Below, piece after piece: positions 13,101 through 25,360 of a DNA stretch of 64,000 nt. Below the pieces are notes generated by a model. The model did no database searches. It worked only from the letters and a program-made list of their open reading frames with translations, and was not told where the DNA came from. The DNA is from Parus major (taxonomy: Eukaryota > Chordata > Aves > Passeriformes > Paridae), in the NCBI RefSeq assembly GCF_001522545.3, contig NC_031773.1:39891669-39955668 (forward strand), written 5' to 3'. The translations under genes were made by a program, and so were the position numbers. Numbering within the stretch: position 1 is the first letter of the stretch; the number at the start of each line of letters is the position of its first letter.

Positions 13101-16100
13101 TGGAAATCTGGAAGAAAAAGATTTCTAAGTAGCTTTGACCCACTTTAGACCCTCTGCCTCCCCAAGTATTTCTTATATATCAAACCCCATGTTTTTCAGC
13201 TTACCTAAATGAAGTGAAGAATTTGAAATTTTGTCAGAAATGTATGTTTATCTTTAAAAAGGTAACAAAATACTAAATCTTTTTTAATATCGTTACAAGT
13301 ATCCCCCATACTTTAAACCAACAACACACCTGAAGACAATACATGCATAGATATTAAGGCCCAGTTGGCAAAAGCAAAATAAATTTTGTATTGGCAATCT
13401 TGTATGCATTAACCATTGTTGACACAAATTACAGCATTTAAATATGTAACTGGATGACTGAACCTGAAAATTAACTATCTCAACAGTTGCAGCAAATATG
13501 ATCATCTGCTTTGCAATTATGTGACCACCCTGTTGATTCTGGAGATGACTGCAGGTGCAAAAATTCAAGCCTGGGTTATGTCTCCTTTTAAAATATGGTT
13601 CTTAATGTGATTTGCCTTTTAATATGCATTTGCAGCATGTATTGTAATTGTTTCTCTAGAGCTCATGTCTATGATTTGAATATGTAATATCCATAGCACA
13701 AATTGTGTATTACAGCTCTAGAATATCAATTGTATCTTAAAATGCCTATTGACTGGAAGGTGGTAAATTGCATGCAACATACAGAAACAAATGAAATGTT
13801 TAAGCATTATTTTTGCATTATAAAGTTTAGTCATTTGTATTATACATCACACTTACAACTTTAATGAGTATTACAGAAAAACGGGAAAGTGCATCCTAAA
13901 ATTCTTTTGCAGATGTAACATTTCTTTGAAAAATAGATTCCCCTTCCTCCTTAGTGTTTTCAACTTTCTGTCCATAATCCATAACATTTTTATGAACCAC
14001 ATTTTTTTGCCAAGCTGCATTTAAACCATGTGATGTTAGAGTACTGTAAATTCCTTACCAGGTTCCTGACTACGAGAGCATAAGTTATTTGTTATTAAAC
14101 AGAGAGAATTCCTGACAGTACAGTTGTTAATAGGACATGTAAAAATGAACCAGTTCCAGTGTAAAGAATAGATGTCTATCTGGGGAAAGTGTGCTGCAAG
14201 TGTAATGACTGAGATTTTGTTGCAGATTAATAAAGGAAGCAGAATATTTCTTAGTTTTGCACTGAAGATTAGCTTTTTATTTGTAAGAAACAGTTGCTTT
14301 TGATGTCTGTAATGTGTCTTTTCAAGAGCTATCATGGCACTATCAAGTCTACTTACAATTTAACTATCACGAGATTAATTTCCTAGACATAAATTTTAGT
14401 TCTAGTGGGTAAGTATTAGAGCCTGCTTGAAAAACCAAACTGCAGTTGCAATGAAAAAATAAAAAAAATCAGTGAAGAATTTTTTTGGGGAAAAAACCTT
14501 GACAGTATGATAAACCCAAAGGGTACACAGTTCTTTAATGAATGGTTAATTAAACATTTCATTTTAGTTTCACAGTTATATTGATGGAAAATCTTAATCC
14601 AATATAAAGCAGTGTGGATTAGGTATGCAAATGTGTATTTCCATTACACTTATGGAGTGTTTGCTACACTGCTGCAGAGGAAAAATAACTTTAGAAAGTA
14701 TTAGTATATTTATAAGAGTTTTAAAAAATACTGTTCCTGAGTGTCTCTGGATACTTAATAACTTACAAGCCTTAAGGTTAACTTTTGAAAGTTTTGTAGA
14801 CAGAAATTCATTAAATTACCACCTTGGATATTTTCTGAGGTATCTATTTGTGCCATTATTGTCTAAATAATTTTAAAATAGCTATCCTTCTTGAACAATC
14901 AAAATGATGTAGAAGTTAAAGTTCAGCTTGCCAAATGCAACCAAAATTTAACCAAAACCTATAATTGCTTATTTGGATAAATATCAGTGAAGACTACAGA
15001 ACATAAACTCAGTGTATAAATTGTGATTAAACAGTAGAAAAGTAGAAAAATTATCAAGGGAGGGAAGTTATTCAAGATAAAATAGAAGAATGGGGATTTT
15101 TCACATACTGTTAATAATTATCAGCATATGCAGGCTATAAGCAGATATACCATGGGAAAATGGGAAGCACTTCAATATCAGATGTCACAGAATGAATCCT
15201 GAGTGTTTGGCCACTGAATTCCAATATTCAGTATTTTCATTCAAATATCTCAGAAGCTGATATTATTTTTTTCTGCCAATATTACATGCAGCTATAACTA
15301 GTGAAGATAAGTGAGCATCCTGAGAGACACCAAGCACCCTGAAGAAAATGTAAGTACTGAGTTTTAAAAAAATTTGGTTCACTTTTTATCATACTCTCAT
15401 GCTGTCAGGGGTCATTTAGGCCACAAATATCAGACAAACAAAGCAAGCTACTTCTTGCACAGCCTCCAGGATGTGGTTGAAGAACAGCACTGGTCCCCAA
15501 GGTCCAGCCTGTCTCTTACAAATGTACATCAAGTGCCCAGTGTTTCACAGCTGAGAGTAGGAACAGGCTGCAGTCAAAGATCAGCTCTGTGTTGCATTTC
15601 TCTCTGAGGACAGACTAACAAGGGAAGTCAGAAAGGGCCAAAACCATTTTGAAACATCTCTTGGTTTATTTTTTTTTTTTCAATTTTAAGTTCAGTGAGA
15701 GTTGAAAATTTCTCCCAATTGCCCAGAAATAAATTTTCAACTGATGTGTTAGACCCCAGTTTACTGGAGAAAAAAATGAGCCAAGTGTACGTTGACTCAA
15801 TACAGTGAAACAGCTGAAGAGACCAAATGAACTTTTTTCATTGTGGTGCATTTTAATATTTAATGACATAGTTATAATGTATTTATAACTACCTGTTTAA
15901 TCATTACTTTCTGGGGGTTTTTTAGTACTGATAAGCTATATATTAATTTATAAGGCATGCATGATAATTACTTAAACAAAAACAACAAAAAAAATTAAGG
16001 CAGTGATATGGTCATTGCATTTTTGTATATGCATACATATACAAAACTTGTTCCTGAAAAAATATTTAAATAAAATAGGTTTTACAGCCCTGCCCCCAAC

Positions 16101-19100
16101 CCTCCCCACCATACACCTTTGTGTTCAGTGATTCCTTTTAGGAATCAAGGTTCAGTAACGTCTCAGTAAGGATTCTTTTCTTTTCTTGCTTTTCTGTTTT
16201 GAAAATCAAAAATCAGATAAAAATGGACAAAATATTTTAAAGCAGTCCAACAAGTGTGTTGCTATGGGAAACCAAAATACAAAAAAAAAATCTATTTTTA
16301 TTGCTTGGGAAAAATATTGGTTGGTTTTCTGTGTGCCTCCCATGAGGCTTCACCTGAAGTGACATACCTTAAATTACATTCTATTTTTCAATAAAAGATG
16401 CCTGACAGGGGATATAAACATATATCATTTATTTCTATAGAAAAAAAAAAATATTTACAAAATGAAGGATTGCTGTTTGAAAAATAATAATTTTAAAACC
16501 CAGCTCAGTTACTACTAGCTATAAATGAAAAATATACTAGATATTTGACTTCCCTATTAAAATATTTATCTTTTACATAATAGCTTCTAGAAATACAGGT
16601 TTACAAGGTGAATTACCTTAAATGAAAACAACCATCTTTATGGGCTGTGGAAGTGGAACACAAAAGCCCTTCTTACTTCCTTTTTTCTTTCCACACACCC
16701 TGCCCAGAGCATGGTGGAGAAAGGGAGAAAGGATAATTACAAAAGTAATGGTATCAATAAGCTTGGTAGTTTATAACACTACTTTTAAAGAATTGGTTTG
16801 TAAAGCTTATACCATATGTGTCAATACTTTATAAAGTTAAGGTGTCTGTTTTTGTTATTGATCTAATTTGCAATTTTTCCAATTTTTGAGGCTTAAAAAG
16901 GAATTTAAGTTTTTTAGATTACTAACAATTTTATAGATGTACATTTTTGATGTCCTTATATACATTATAAATGACAGAAGAAAACCATCTATTGATCTAT
17001 AAAGCCCCAAAGAAGCTATTTGCTAACAAATTTACTTTTTTCTCTGTCTTGATACATTCTAAAGTAGTTTCTTGCTAGAACATGAACACTTTGAGTTTAG
17101 ACTTCTATAAACATATATCTATTTGCATTGACCTGCCTTCAGGCATGTTAGTGCAATCTTTTGCCTGGAAGGCAGTCATATTGACTACTGCTGCTGGGAG
17201 CAGCAAAGTAGGAACTTTTATATCGTTCATGGACAAGCTGTTCTGGTCATGTGCCTGAAGGCTTAAGCTGTCAGCAAAGTATCTCTGCCTTAACTTCTCT
17301 GGGAAGCTTTTGCAGAGTCAAATTACATTTTCTTGTATGTAGCTTCAGTGTTGTCCCTGACAAGTCTGAAGTGATTCTTCATGGTAGAAAATTTGACTGG
17401 CTGCCTTCCAAGAATAGTAGAACTTTAAGAACCCCTTAACATTTAATGAGAAAACACTAAACACAAGTTTTCAGGGAATCAATCGGAGTGCAGTCAATGA
17501 GTATGTGTAGTACATAGAGTGTACCAAGGTTTTTGTTAAGACAGTACATTAGGGTCACTATCTTCTCTTCCTACTTGTGGTATGTGTCCTTAGAGAAAAA
17601 TCAGCAGGTCACTTTGGGAGTATATATTTGCATTTTGAATGATCCATCAGATTGCCATGAAACACTGACTTTGCTACCTTGTTTTCCTCCTCCCCTCCTT
17701 TGCTGCCTCCCACCATGAATTTCAGCATTTATGGACCATACCTTTCAGGTATGACCCCAGAGGGTTACAGCCTTATGAAGAAGAACTAGGATCATAACTA
17801 TTTTTTTTTTATTATTTTTTAAAATTATTTTGTTATTACGGGAAAAAATAATTCTGACGATATTTCCCATTAAGAAGGGAGAATTTGATGAATTTGATGT
17901 ATATGCAGCCTTACTGTCTTTCAGGCACATGGATCAGGAAAAATGATGTAACCATCATGCTAGACTTTTGCTTTAATTAGGGTTTATGAACTCAATGAAA
18001 GCAGATAAGAGGTGTTGGAAACCTAGAAATTTCCTGTCAGACACAGAGAAAATGTATTGTTCTGCTTCTTTGCATTTCAGCTGCATTAATGAAAGCAGTA
18101 ATAGCTGCAGACCCCATGCCATTTTGCCATGTAGTCATGATTCATCCTTTCACAAAAGAAAATCAGAAAACTGCTGAGTATTAGAAATATTAATGGTTGT
18201 TAGAAAAGTGTAATAAAGGTCTCTTCTTCTAAAGCATTGCCAGGCTTTTATGTCATTATTCATGAGTGACTAACACATTCAGAGGAGAGTAGTTCTGATA
18301 TCCAAGGAAGCAATGATGAGGAGCAGGAAAAAAAGGGTGCAAAGAAAAGAATTTTTCATAGGACTCAAATAACAGGGCTGCAATATATGACTTGTACACA
18401 AGTGAAAATTCATTATTTTTCATGAATATGAGGAGTAACGCATCATTTGGAAGGAGAGAGAGGTCAAACCTGTACAGTAGTTGAAATATCTGAGGGTGAG
18501 GGATTGGAACACAAAAGAGAAGTAGACCAGACAAGAACAGACCAGACTAGCATTTGGTAACAAGCAAAGTAACATAAAGGCATTCGTATATTTTGAGCTA
18601 TTTTCATGGCACTTACTATTTAAGCTCTCAGTAATATTACATTATTTCACACCATATTTAACAGTGTTTTAGAAGGGTATTACAAGAGAAGACATGAGCA
18701 TAAATAAAGCATAAAAGAAACAGTTAAAAAGTGGTGCTTCATGATTTATTAGCTAGACAATTGTTGAACTGTGTTTGTTTAATTACTCCATAAATCACCA
18801 AATACATTCCAAAAATCACGGTCACCATTCACTACTGTGAAATATCTGGGAAATTACATTGAAATGAGCACCTAATTGTGTCAGTGATTGCTTCCTCCTC
18901 GTGCTATCAGATGGGACATAGTTATTATTATCAATAATTTTAGGTTAAAAAGTAAAAACAAAATCCATCAAACAAGCCCTGAAAATTAAATAGAGGAAAG
19001 AACACATTTTCTTTCAACTTTGATTTCTTAAAAATATCTAGGATTAAAAGTCACACGTATTTAAATGAAATAACCATTCTTAATTTTTTTCATTTAATTC

Positions 19101-20615
19101 TAACCTCATTTAAAATGATCTGTGTATTTAGGCATTTGGAATCCATTTATTTGTATCATTATGGTTGTTATTGGGTCAAACTGATTAGATGAAGAATATG
19201 TCAGTACCATAGTTTAGAGTCAACTTCTTTTTCTGATTAATAAGAATTATCTTTATTACATTTTATTAAAAACAATAAAATACGTGTCTTCCTTTAGCAT
19301 GCTGTCAAAGAACAAGAAAGGCTATTACAAATACACATAATGCTAAAGTTTGCATATTTTGACAAATTCATATTTACAAAAGGAAGAAATGTTCTTGCAT
19401 GTCTTTCAAAAGGACACTTTCTAGCTAGATAATAAAGAGGTAAAAAAAAAATGAAAGACATGAGAACAATTTAATAAACAATATGCAAAACCATCTAATA
19501 CTATTAGCGTGAACCTTCAGATGTACTTTCTTCATTCATCTTTCACTCTTTTTTTAAGTCTGTTTTCCCCAGCACATTCAACTGATAGTTTATCAGAAAA
19601 TAAAGTTTAATGTTGGAGGTACAAATTTGTAAACAAGTAATATGTAGGATTTTAAGGATTTTTATCTTTAAGGGTAAAATTAGATATGGAAAATTGCTGG
19701 CCATCAGAAAACCTTATTGTCAGTACAGAGTGTAACACATGCATTGTGTAATGTGTTGCTTAATGAAATCACCAGTTTATTAGTCAAGGAAGGAATTACA
19801 ATGCAGAACATTCAGCAATGGGTTCATATATACAACTAAATGGCTCCCTATCTTGTCTAGTTCAAGAATGCCCAAATGAAAGGAAAGAAGCTGAAGCCGT
19901 CTTCATTAGGAAGCTTTTCCAATAGGAAGAAGGAAATTTATATTCAGTGTTAAAATACCTTGGTTTTAAAAATTTAAACTCCAATCAAGAAATACAGATC
20001 TTTAGAGCATGACACAAATCTAATAAAATCACTTGAAATCCTTCAGGTAAGGCTACTAGAACTGAATTCTACCATCAGATATAACTCAAAATACAGTGGT
20101 AAAAAATACATTTGTTTTGTTGTTGAGTTTTGTTGCTGTTGTTGTTTGATAGAGATGGTGGAAGTAGAAACAGCATTAACGTGGAAGAGGTATTTTAGGC
20201 ATAGGACTTCTGTGGAAAGTGTGCTGACTAGATGCTTAGGAGTTGTGCTGAACAAGTGCACTCCTGTTGCCCATTTTCTTCACTTGCTATGGGATTCCAC
20301 CTCAGCCATTGCTCACTTAAATGTTGCCTGGTTTTTGTTTCTATGTGTTAATTTCTACAGTGATAGCCAGGATACCATCTTTTAAATCGAGTGAAAAAAA
20401 TTAATATATACTGTAAGATAAGAAAAAATTATATTGCTTTAAGGAGGAAAATAATATTAACATGGGAAGCATTTTGGAATATATTTGGGGTCAAAAAGTC
20501 AAACACTATTTTCTTTATATCTAAAAGCCTTATGTTTTCTTTGGACTGATTAAGTTTCTGTGTTAGCTGTTCCCTTAATCTTTCTGGAAAATTTATTTAT
20601 AGATAATTCTGTGAA
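10126..20615. other. AT-rich DNA without a recognisable gene
   Basis: No gene or transposon could be identified over this long stretch. GC-richer patches near 12930-13080, 15400-15610 and 17130-17290 could be old decayed repeats or conserved non-coding DNA, which cannot be told apart without alignment. The patch at 17135-17262 has an 11-bp inverted pair (gccttcaggca and tgcctgaaggc). Open frames here are short and unlike known proteins. Confidence 0.5.
11473..11506. repeat. 17-bp tandem duplication
   Basis: cttctataggtca is repeated at 11473 and 11490, giving two copies with a 17-bp period and slightly diverged ends. Confidence 0.75.
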
Positions 20616-20689
20616 TAATAGGGATTTGGACTTGATGATACTTACGGGTCCTTTTCCCCTTGAGCTATTCTATGGTTCTATGATTTTGT
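20616..20689 (+). mobile_element. CR1 LINE fragment, 3' tail only
   Basis: A motif of the type ggacttgatgat...gggtccttttcc...ctattctatggttctatgatttt matches the last ~75 nt of avian CR1 elements (LINE 3' untranslated end). These end in short repeats of tctatgat instead of poly-A. Only the 3' end is present, as expected from 5' truncation during target-primed reverse transcription. No coding part remains. Confidence 0.8.
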
Positions 20690-20964
20690 AAGCTATTTTT
20701 CAGATGTAAGAATGAGTAGTAAAGATTCTCAGATGCAGTACAGATTTGACAATATAGTTGTCAATAATATTGAGCTGAATACTCAGAGCAATTTTAAAGT
20801 TGAAATTTCAGTGATAACTGAGGCAAGCAAACATAAGTTTTCATGACTAAAGGAAAAAAAAAATCTGTTTTAATTGATACCACAAAATGTATGCAATTTT
20901 ATGGATGAAAAGTGACATCCTGATATATTCACCACTCCTTTTGTTGAGGGATATATCTGGTGCA

Positions 20965-21385
20965 TGTAGCCTCTACTTGCAAACTGCAGATTGACATGCA
21001 GGTTGAGCTATGGCTAGGAGCCCAAGACAAGAAGAGGCCATGAAGTGCCAAATCTTTGGTTAACAAATGGCACAAAACAGGTGGTGCCAGCCAGGTGGAT
21101 GGACACTGGGAGACTCAGCAGGAGCCAAGAACTCAGGGAAGAAAGACTTTTGCTTGGGTAGACTGTGGGGATATAAAAGCCACGGGGTTCCTTTGTTGGG
21201 GATTTCTCCTCAGAGGCACCAGCCCAGGCTGTTTTCGTATTACTGCACTGTGAATAAATGGCTTTATGGAATGGGACATCTCAGACTTTGCTATGGGAAA
21301 CCAGGGGTTAAACCGGTCAGGAAACCTGGTCTGGCTGGCAGAAGTTGCTGGTGCTGGGAGCTGACAGGGAATCTCAAATGCTCAG
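20965..21385 (+). mobile_element. Probable solo LTR of an endogenous retrovirus
   Basis: A GC-richer island starts with tgtagcct at 20965. It carries a TATA box (tataaaa, 21172-21178, in ggggatataaaagcc) and an AATAAA polyadenylation signal 80 nt later (21253-21258). This U3-TATA-R-AATAAA order and spacing is typical of a retroviral LTR in plus orientation. A possible terminal CA lies at 21302-21303 (gggaaacca), but the GC-rich composition continues to about 21385, so the 3' edge is uncertain. No clear target-site duplication is visible and no gag, pol or env sequence follows, so a solo LTR is the simplest reading. Short open frames across it are incidental. Confidence 0.55.
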
Positions 21386-23429
21386 ACTGGGAAGTTTCTG
21401 TAATGCTTTGAGTATATGTTAGAATCTCCTGTTTTCATGACCTTATGTTTAAATGATGAAGGTGTATCATCTAAGTTATACATCAATTTCCACAACCATC
21501 AAGGATTTTTTTTTATTTCTCAAGGCACTTCATTTTGCTCTCACTGATCCTTTTTACTCTCAAAATAATTCATAATGTGTACCACACTGTTTTGCTGATG
21601 GAATGGCTGACCAGTTCTGCTTGTATTTGCTTTCATTTTGTAATATTTTGTCTTATTTGATTTTGACTTTTTTTTTTTTCTTTTGTTGATGGTGGGTTTT
21701 TTACCCATATAGTAGTGTAAGTGGTGGTAATCCATATATATAGAGTCTAGGCTGAGAATAATTTCTTAGCACAAAGGTCACTGCATGGTAGAAGCTGCTG
21801 TGGCACTGTTTACAGGAATTTCACTGCAGTTTAGAATCAGAATTATATCTATCTGCTGTTTGAAACTAAAACCAATGCATTATTAATACCAGTAAATGCC
21901 ACATATTGATGTCCAAATGGGACTTTTCTGATTATATATTACATGTCCTCTCAAAGTTGTCACATTGATGATGTACTACATAACACTAATAGCTGCTACT
22001 CCAATGATGTATACCAAGTGCCACCACTCCAGCTAAATAAGTCATCAAAGCAGCAGAATTTGTGCTAAAATACTTCAACAGCATGGTTGTAAATATAATA
22101 TACATGCACAGACCAACCATTCTGAAATGATCTAGAGAATGATTTATCCTATATATGCAAGAGTGTGTGTGTGTGCATAAGCATGCACCACTATAATCAG
22201 ATAATTTTCTAATTTCAGGATATGCACATTGTTCTTATTTGTTAAAAGCCTGATGACAAGGTTAATACCTTTAACATAGCCAAAATCTCTAACCACATCT
22301 TTGTTCTGAATTTTATTGATCATATGAGTTTGGAAAACCAATTTTCCATACCTGGAGTCTCACTCCAATACCACAGGTTACAATTATCACTGTTGCGCTT
22401 AGTCAGTTACCATTTTGTAATTATTTCACTTATCTTCCCTTTTATATTTCCAATTCCTCTTTTTCTTTAGGTCTTTTCAACCCCACCAAGTGTCAAAATT
22501 GAGTTTCATATTCAGACCTGTCCCAAGCATCTAACAATATTTACTGACCTGCTAATTGTGGTTTCAACCCAAAAGAAAATGAACAAGTGCCATAAATAAT
22601 AAAAACAACCCTCCCCAAAACTAAAACAATGTAAAAATCCTCCATAACTAATTGACCAAAACCAGAAGAAATCAGCTGAAACACTGTCACAACCCACACT
22701 TTTATTTCCCTAGGTCAGGAGTAATGGCCTGACAAGAAGTGCAGCAATTAAACCCAAATCACCTATCTGTTGATATCTGGAATAAAACACAAACCTTTTG
22801 AAAGAGTGGTAAAGTGATAATATATAGAAGCAAGTCTTTAATTGAAAGTTTTCAGGTGCACAGTATGGCCATATGCAATGATACAGTATTTCTAGACTAC
22901 CTAACAAATATTGTCCAATTAGAAGAGCAGTTGGTTATCTAATTTCCCCCCAGGTTCTGCCCCACTGCAGCTCCCTCCCACCCTGGTCTTTTAGCCCCAC
23001 ACTTAATTATGTGTATGATGTGTAGTGCAAAATAAATTGTTCTTGCTACATTAAAGGCAAGACTAAACAGGATTTAAAAATGCATTATTAAGGGTTTGTT
23101 AAACTATGGGAGAGGGCAGGAAAAGTACTAGAAGTTATAACCATATATTAGCAGTCTACAAAGTTACAAACATATGAAAAATGTATCAAAAGCTAAAAAT
23201 CTTTAGGCATCACCCTCGCAGTCATACTGTTTTTTTTGGAAATGCTACTACTTTCTCCCTGGGATTCTTCCTCAAAAAAATGGGAAGCAAAATGGAAGCC
23301 GAATAAAGTTTATATGTGTTATAAATTTTTATTATGATATTGGCTCTCGCAGATGAATATTACATATTAAATACTTTTTAGCTATGTATGTACCTTTTTC
23401 TTGCTAACAAGTTTTAAGTTTAAAAAGAA
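21386..23429. other. AT-rich DNA without a recognisable gene
   Basis: No gene is visible. A short (GT)n run lies at about 22162-22174, and a pyrimidine-rich GC patch at 22925-23000. The antisense open frame at 21541-21735 is lysine/serine low complexity from a poly-T tract and is not called. Confidence 0.55.
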
Positions 23430-23938
23430 TTTCCTAGGTACAAGGCGAGGAAACCCCAGAGGGCAAGGACACTGGGGCCCAGGCTGTTATCAGGAGAACA
23501 ATAGAAGCCAAACTGTTATCAGCGGAACATATGGAGCCAGCTACCCTCAGGACAAGGATGAGGGGCCCGGATGGTTATCTGCCCTGACCATCTGCAGAAG
23601 GAAAGAAACCAAATGATGACCAGCAAAATAAATGTTGACCAGCTGAAAATAAGTGATCTAAGAAGGCGGAACCAGAGGAAGGGACTCTTTGAATATTCAT
23701 TGGACCTTCATAGCAGGGGGGGGATAAAAGGGAGAATTCCTGGGATACCAAGTGTGTTCCTGGCAACCCCCCAGGGCACCCGGCTGTTTTAACCCTTTGC
23801 TTTATTTCTTTTGTCTCCTAATTGTCTTTTTATTTATATTTGTAATAAATTAATATATGAATAAAAATTCGAAAGGTATAAATAAGATATATGTATTTGC
23901 AATAATATAAAATACAAAATGTAAAAAGTCCTTCTCCA
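23430..23938 (+). mobile_element. LTR-like region A of an ERV remnant
   Basis: A GC-rich, CpG-containing segment breaks sharply from the AT-rich flank near 23430. It contains three loosely similar internal stretches (ctgttatcagg, ctgttatcagc, tggttatctgc). A TATA-like box follows (ggggataaaaggg, ataaaa at 23724-23729). AATAAA signals at 23844 and 23860 lie in a T/A-rich tail. This is the order of an LTR (U3, TATA, R/U5 with poly-A signal). The 5' boundary is not exact. The segment probably ends at the ca dinucleotide at 23937-23938, just before a primer-binding-site-like sequence. The short open frames on both strands here are incidental. Confidence 0.5.
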
Positions 23939-24336
23939 GGTCGGGTCGGGATTTCCCTCCGAAAAGCAACAGATTGCAAACAACACCCAAATAACGAACT
24001 CGAGCTGGCACATCAGCTCAGAAAATAGACAGGACGAGGGCCATCAGGAAAACAAAAGGACTGGCTCAGAGAAAATATCCACCTCTGGACCTGAGCAACG
24101 CCCTGCAGATTTCTGTTGGGGGCAATCAGGTCAACAAAAAGACAAGCCCCGAAAAGATAATCATCGCCAGACCTGAACACCCCACCTGGCAAACCGATGT
24201 TGAAAAAGCAATCAAGAAGGACAAAGGGGAAAGCACTGCCGAAGATATCCACCGGCACCGGCCCCGGATCCCACTACTCTGCCCTGGTGACACAAATTGA
24301 AATACATACAGAATCTCTTTACATATGAGGAGATTC
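23939..24336 (+). mobile_element. ERV internal/leader-like remnant
   Basis: Directly after LTR-like region A comes ggtcgggtcgggatttccctcc. This resembles the primer-binding site and leader start of retroviruses, which use sequences of the ..cgtccgggat.. type. I cannot assign the tRNA. About 400 nt follow that are GC- and CpG-richer than the window and A/C-rich on the plus strand, without a long sense frame. Antisense frames at 24013-24258 and 24126-24347 are open but resemble nothing known and look incidental. No gag, pol or env motif is seen, so almost all of the internal region is missing. Confidence 0.4.
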
Positions 24337-24731
24337 TGTCCGGACACTTGTTAGCTCTATTTTTCTATGCCAGGAAATCCATTCACCTGACAATCAAGGA
24401 CACTTGGTGAATGGAGCCTGCTTAGAATTCTAGCCTGAGGACAAAAAATCTCTATAAAAACCTAGGCTTAAGAGCCCTCAAACGTGGATTTGGGAATCCT
24501 ATACCTTTGGTGTAGACCCTGTCCACCCAGCACTGCGCTGAATATTTTATTGTGGCTTTTCCTCGTTGTTGCTCTTTGTTGTTTTATCATAAATTTCTCT
24601 TTTTATTTTTATCGTGAATTTGCCTTTGCATTTATAACATATTAAGTTCTTTTTATAATTTATTAAGTGAATCTCGTTTTTAATATCTGTAGAGACTATT
24701 CCTAGGATAATTCAGGCATTGGGGCCTCACA
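24337..24731 (+). mobile_element. LTR-like region B, unlike region A
   Basis: A segment of about 395 bp starts with tgtccggacac and may end with ggggcctcaca, which gives the TGT...ACA ends common in LTRs. A TATA box (tataaaa, 24453-24459, in tctctataaaaaccta) is followed by a T-rich tail with ataaa-type signals but no clean AATAAA. Its sequence does not match region A, except for the shared style of a T/A-rich tail. It is therefore not the partner 3' LTR of the same insertion, or it has diverged or recombined beyond recognition. No convincing target duplication flanks it. It directly adjoins the minus-strand CR1 fragment. Confidence 0.4.
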
Positions 24732-24734
24732 AAG

Positions 24735-25360
24735 TCTCTAATCCAATCCATTGCTCAAAGAAGGGTCAGGTCTGAGGGCAGATCAGGCTGCTTAGGGTTG
24801 TATCCAGAGGGGTGTTGACTGCTCACCTCTCTGTGGAATCTGTCTCATTGACAGAAAAAGAGTTTCTCTTCAAATCCCTTAAGAGCCTCCCTCAACTATT
24901 TTACACCCATTGTCTCCCACCATGGGCTGTGGAGGCTCTGTTTCCTCATCCACCTTCATGGACAAACACTGTTAAATCCTTTCAAAACCTTTTGTTCCCC
25001 AGAAAAAGCCAGCCTCAGTCCCTCAGCTTATCCTCTTAGGTGAGGTGCTCCAAATGCCTGATGGTTCTGGTGGCTTCACTGAACTCAGTCTGTCAATATC
25101 TTTCTTGTAATGAAGGGGCCTAAAATATTAATATATTATTATGATCATTACTAGAATTAACAATTATTATTAATTATTATTATTATTAATTTTATTATAA
25201 TATCTTCTAAGAAAGGATAATTAAGGCAGTCTAGGATGCCACTGGTCTTTTCTGTTATCAGGACACACAGCTGGCTCATATTCAGCTTTCTGTTTGCCAC
25301 AAGCCCCAGGGGCTTTTCAGCAGAACTTCTCCCCAGCCAGTCCTATTGTCTACCACTCGA
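24735..25360 (-). mobile_element. CR1 LINE fragment, antisense, interrupted
   Basis: Read on the minus strand, this matches the 3' part of avian CR1. The plus-strand text shows the familiar antisense landmarks in order: gctcaaagaagggtcagg, gatcaggctgc, cctctctgtggaatctgtctca, cctcagtccctcagcttatcc, taggtgaggtgctcca. After a gap come ctggctcatattcagctt and cacaagccccaggggctttt. These correspond to the C-terminal end of ORF2 and the 3' untranslated region. Stops and indels disrupt the frame. An AT-rich (ATT)n stretch at about 25124-25222 interrupts the match. The terminal tctatgat tail is not visible at the low-coordinate edge, which abuts LTR-like region B. Confidence 0.8.
25124..25222. repeat. 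(ATT)n-rich simple sequence within the CR1
   Basis: Roughly 100 bp of att/taat repeats splits the antisense CR1 match. CR1 landmarks resume at about 25225, so this is probably a simple-repeat expansion within the older element. Confidence 0.75.

Noticed and set aside
19997..20045. Exon-like segment ending in cag/gtaagg
   Set aside because: The acceptor lacks a polypyrimidine tract and the segment does not fit with the other candidates.
24013..24347. Overlapping antisense open frames of 81 and 73 codons
   Set aside because: They lie inside an ERV-like leader remnant, resemble no retroviral protein and are on the wrong strand.
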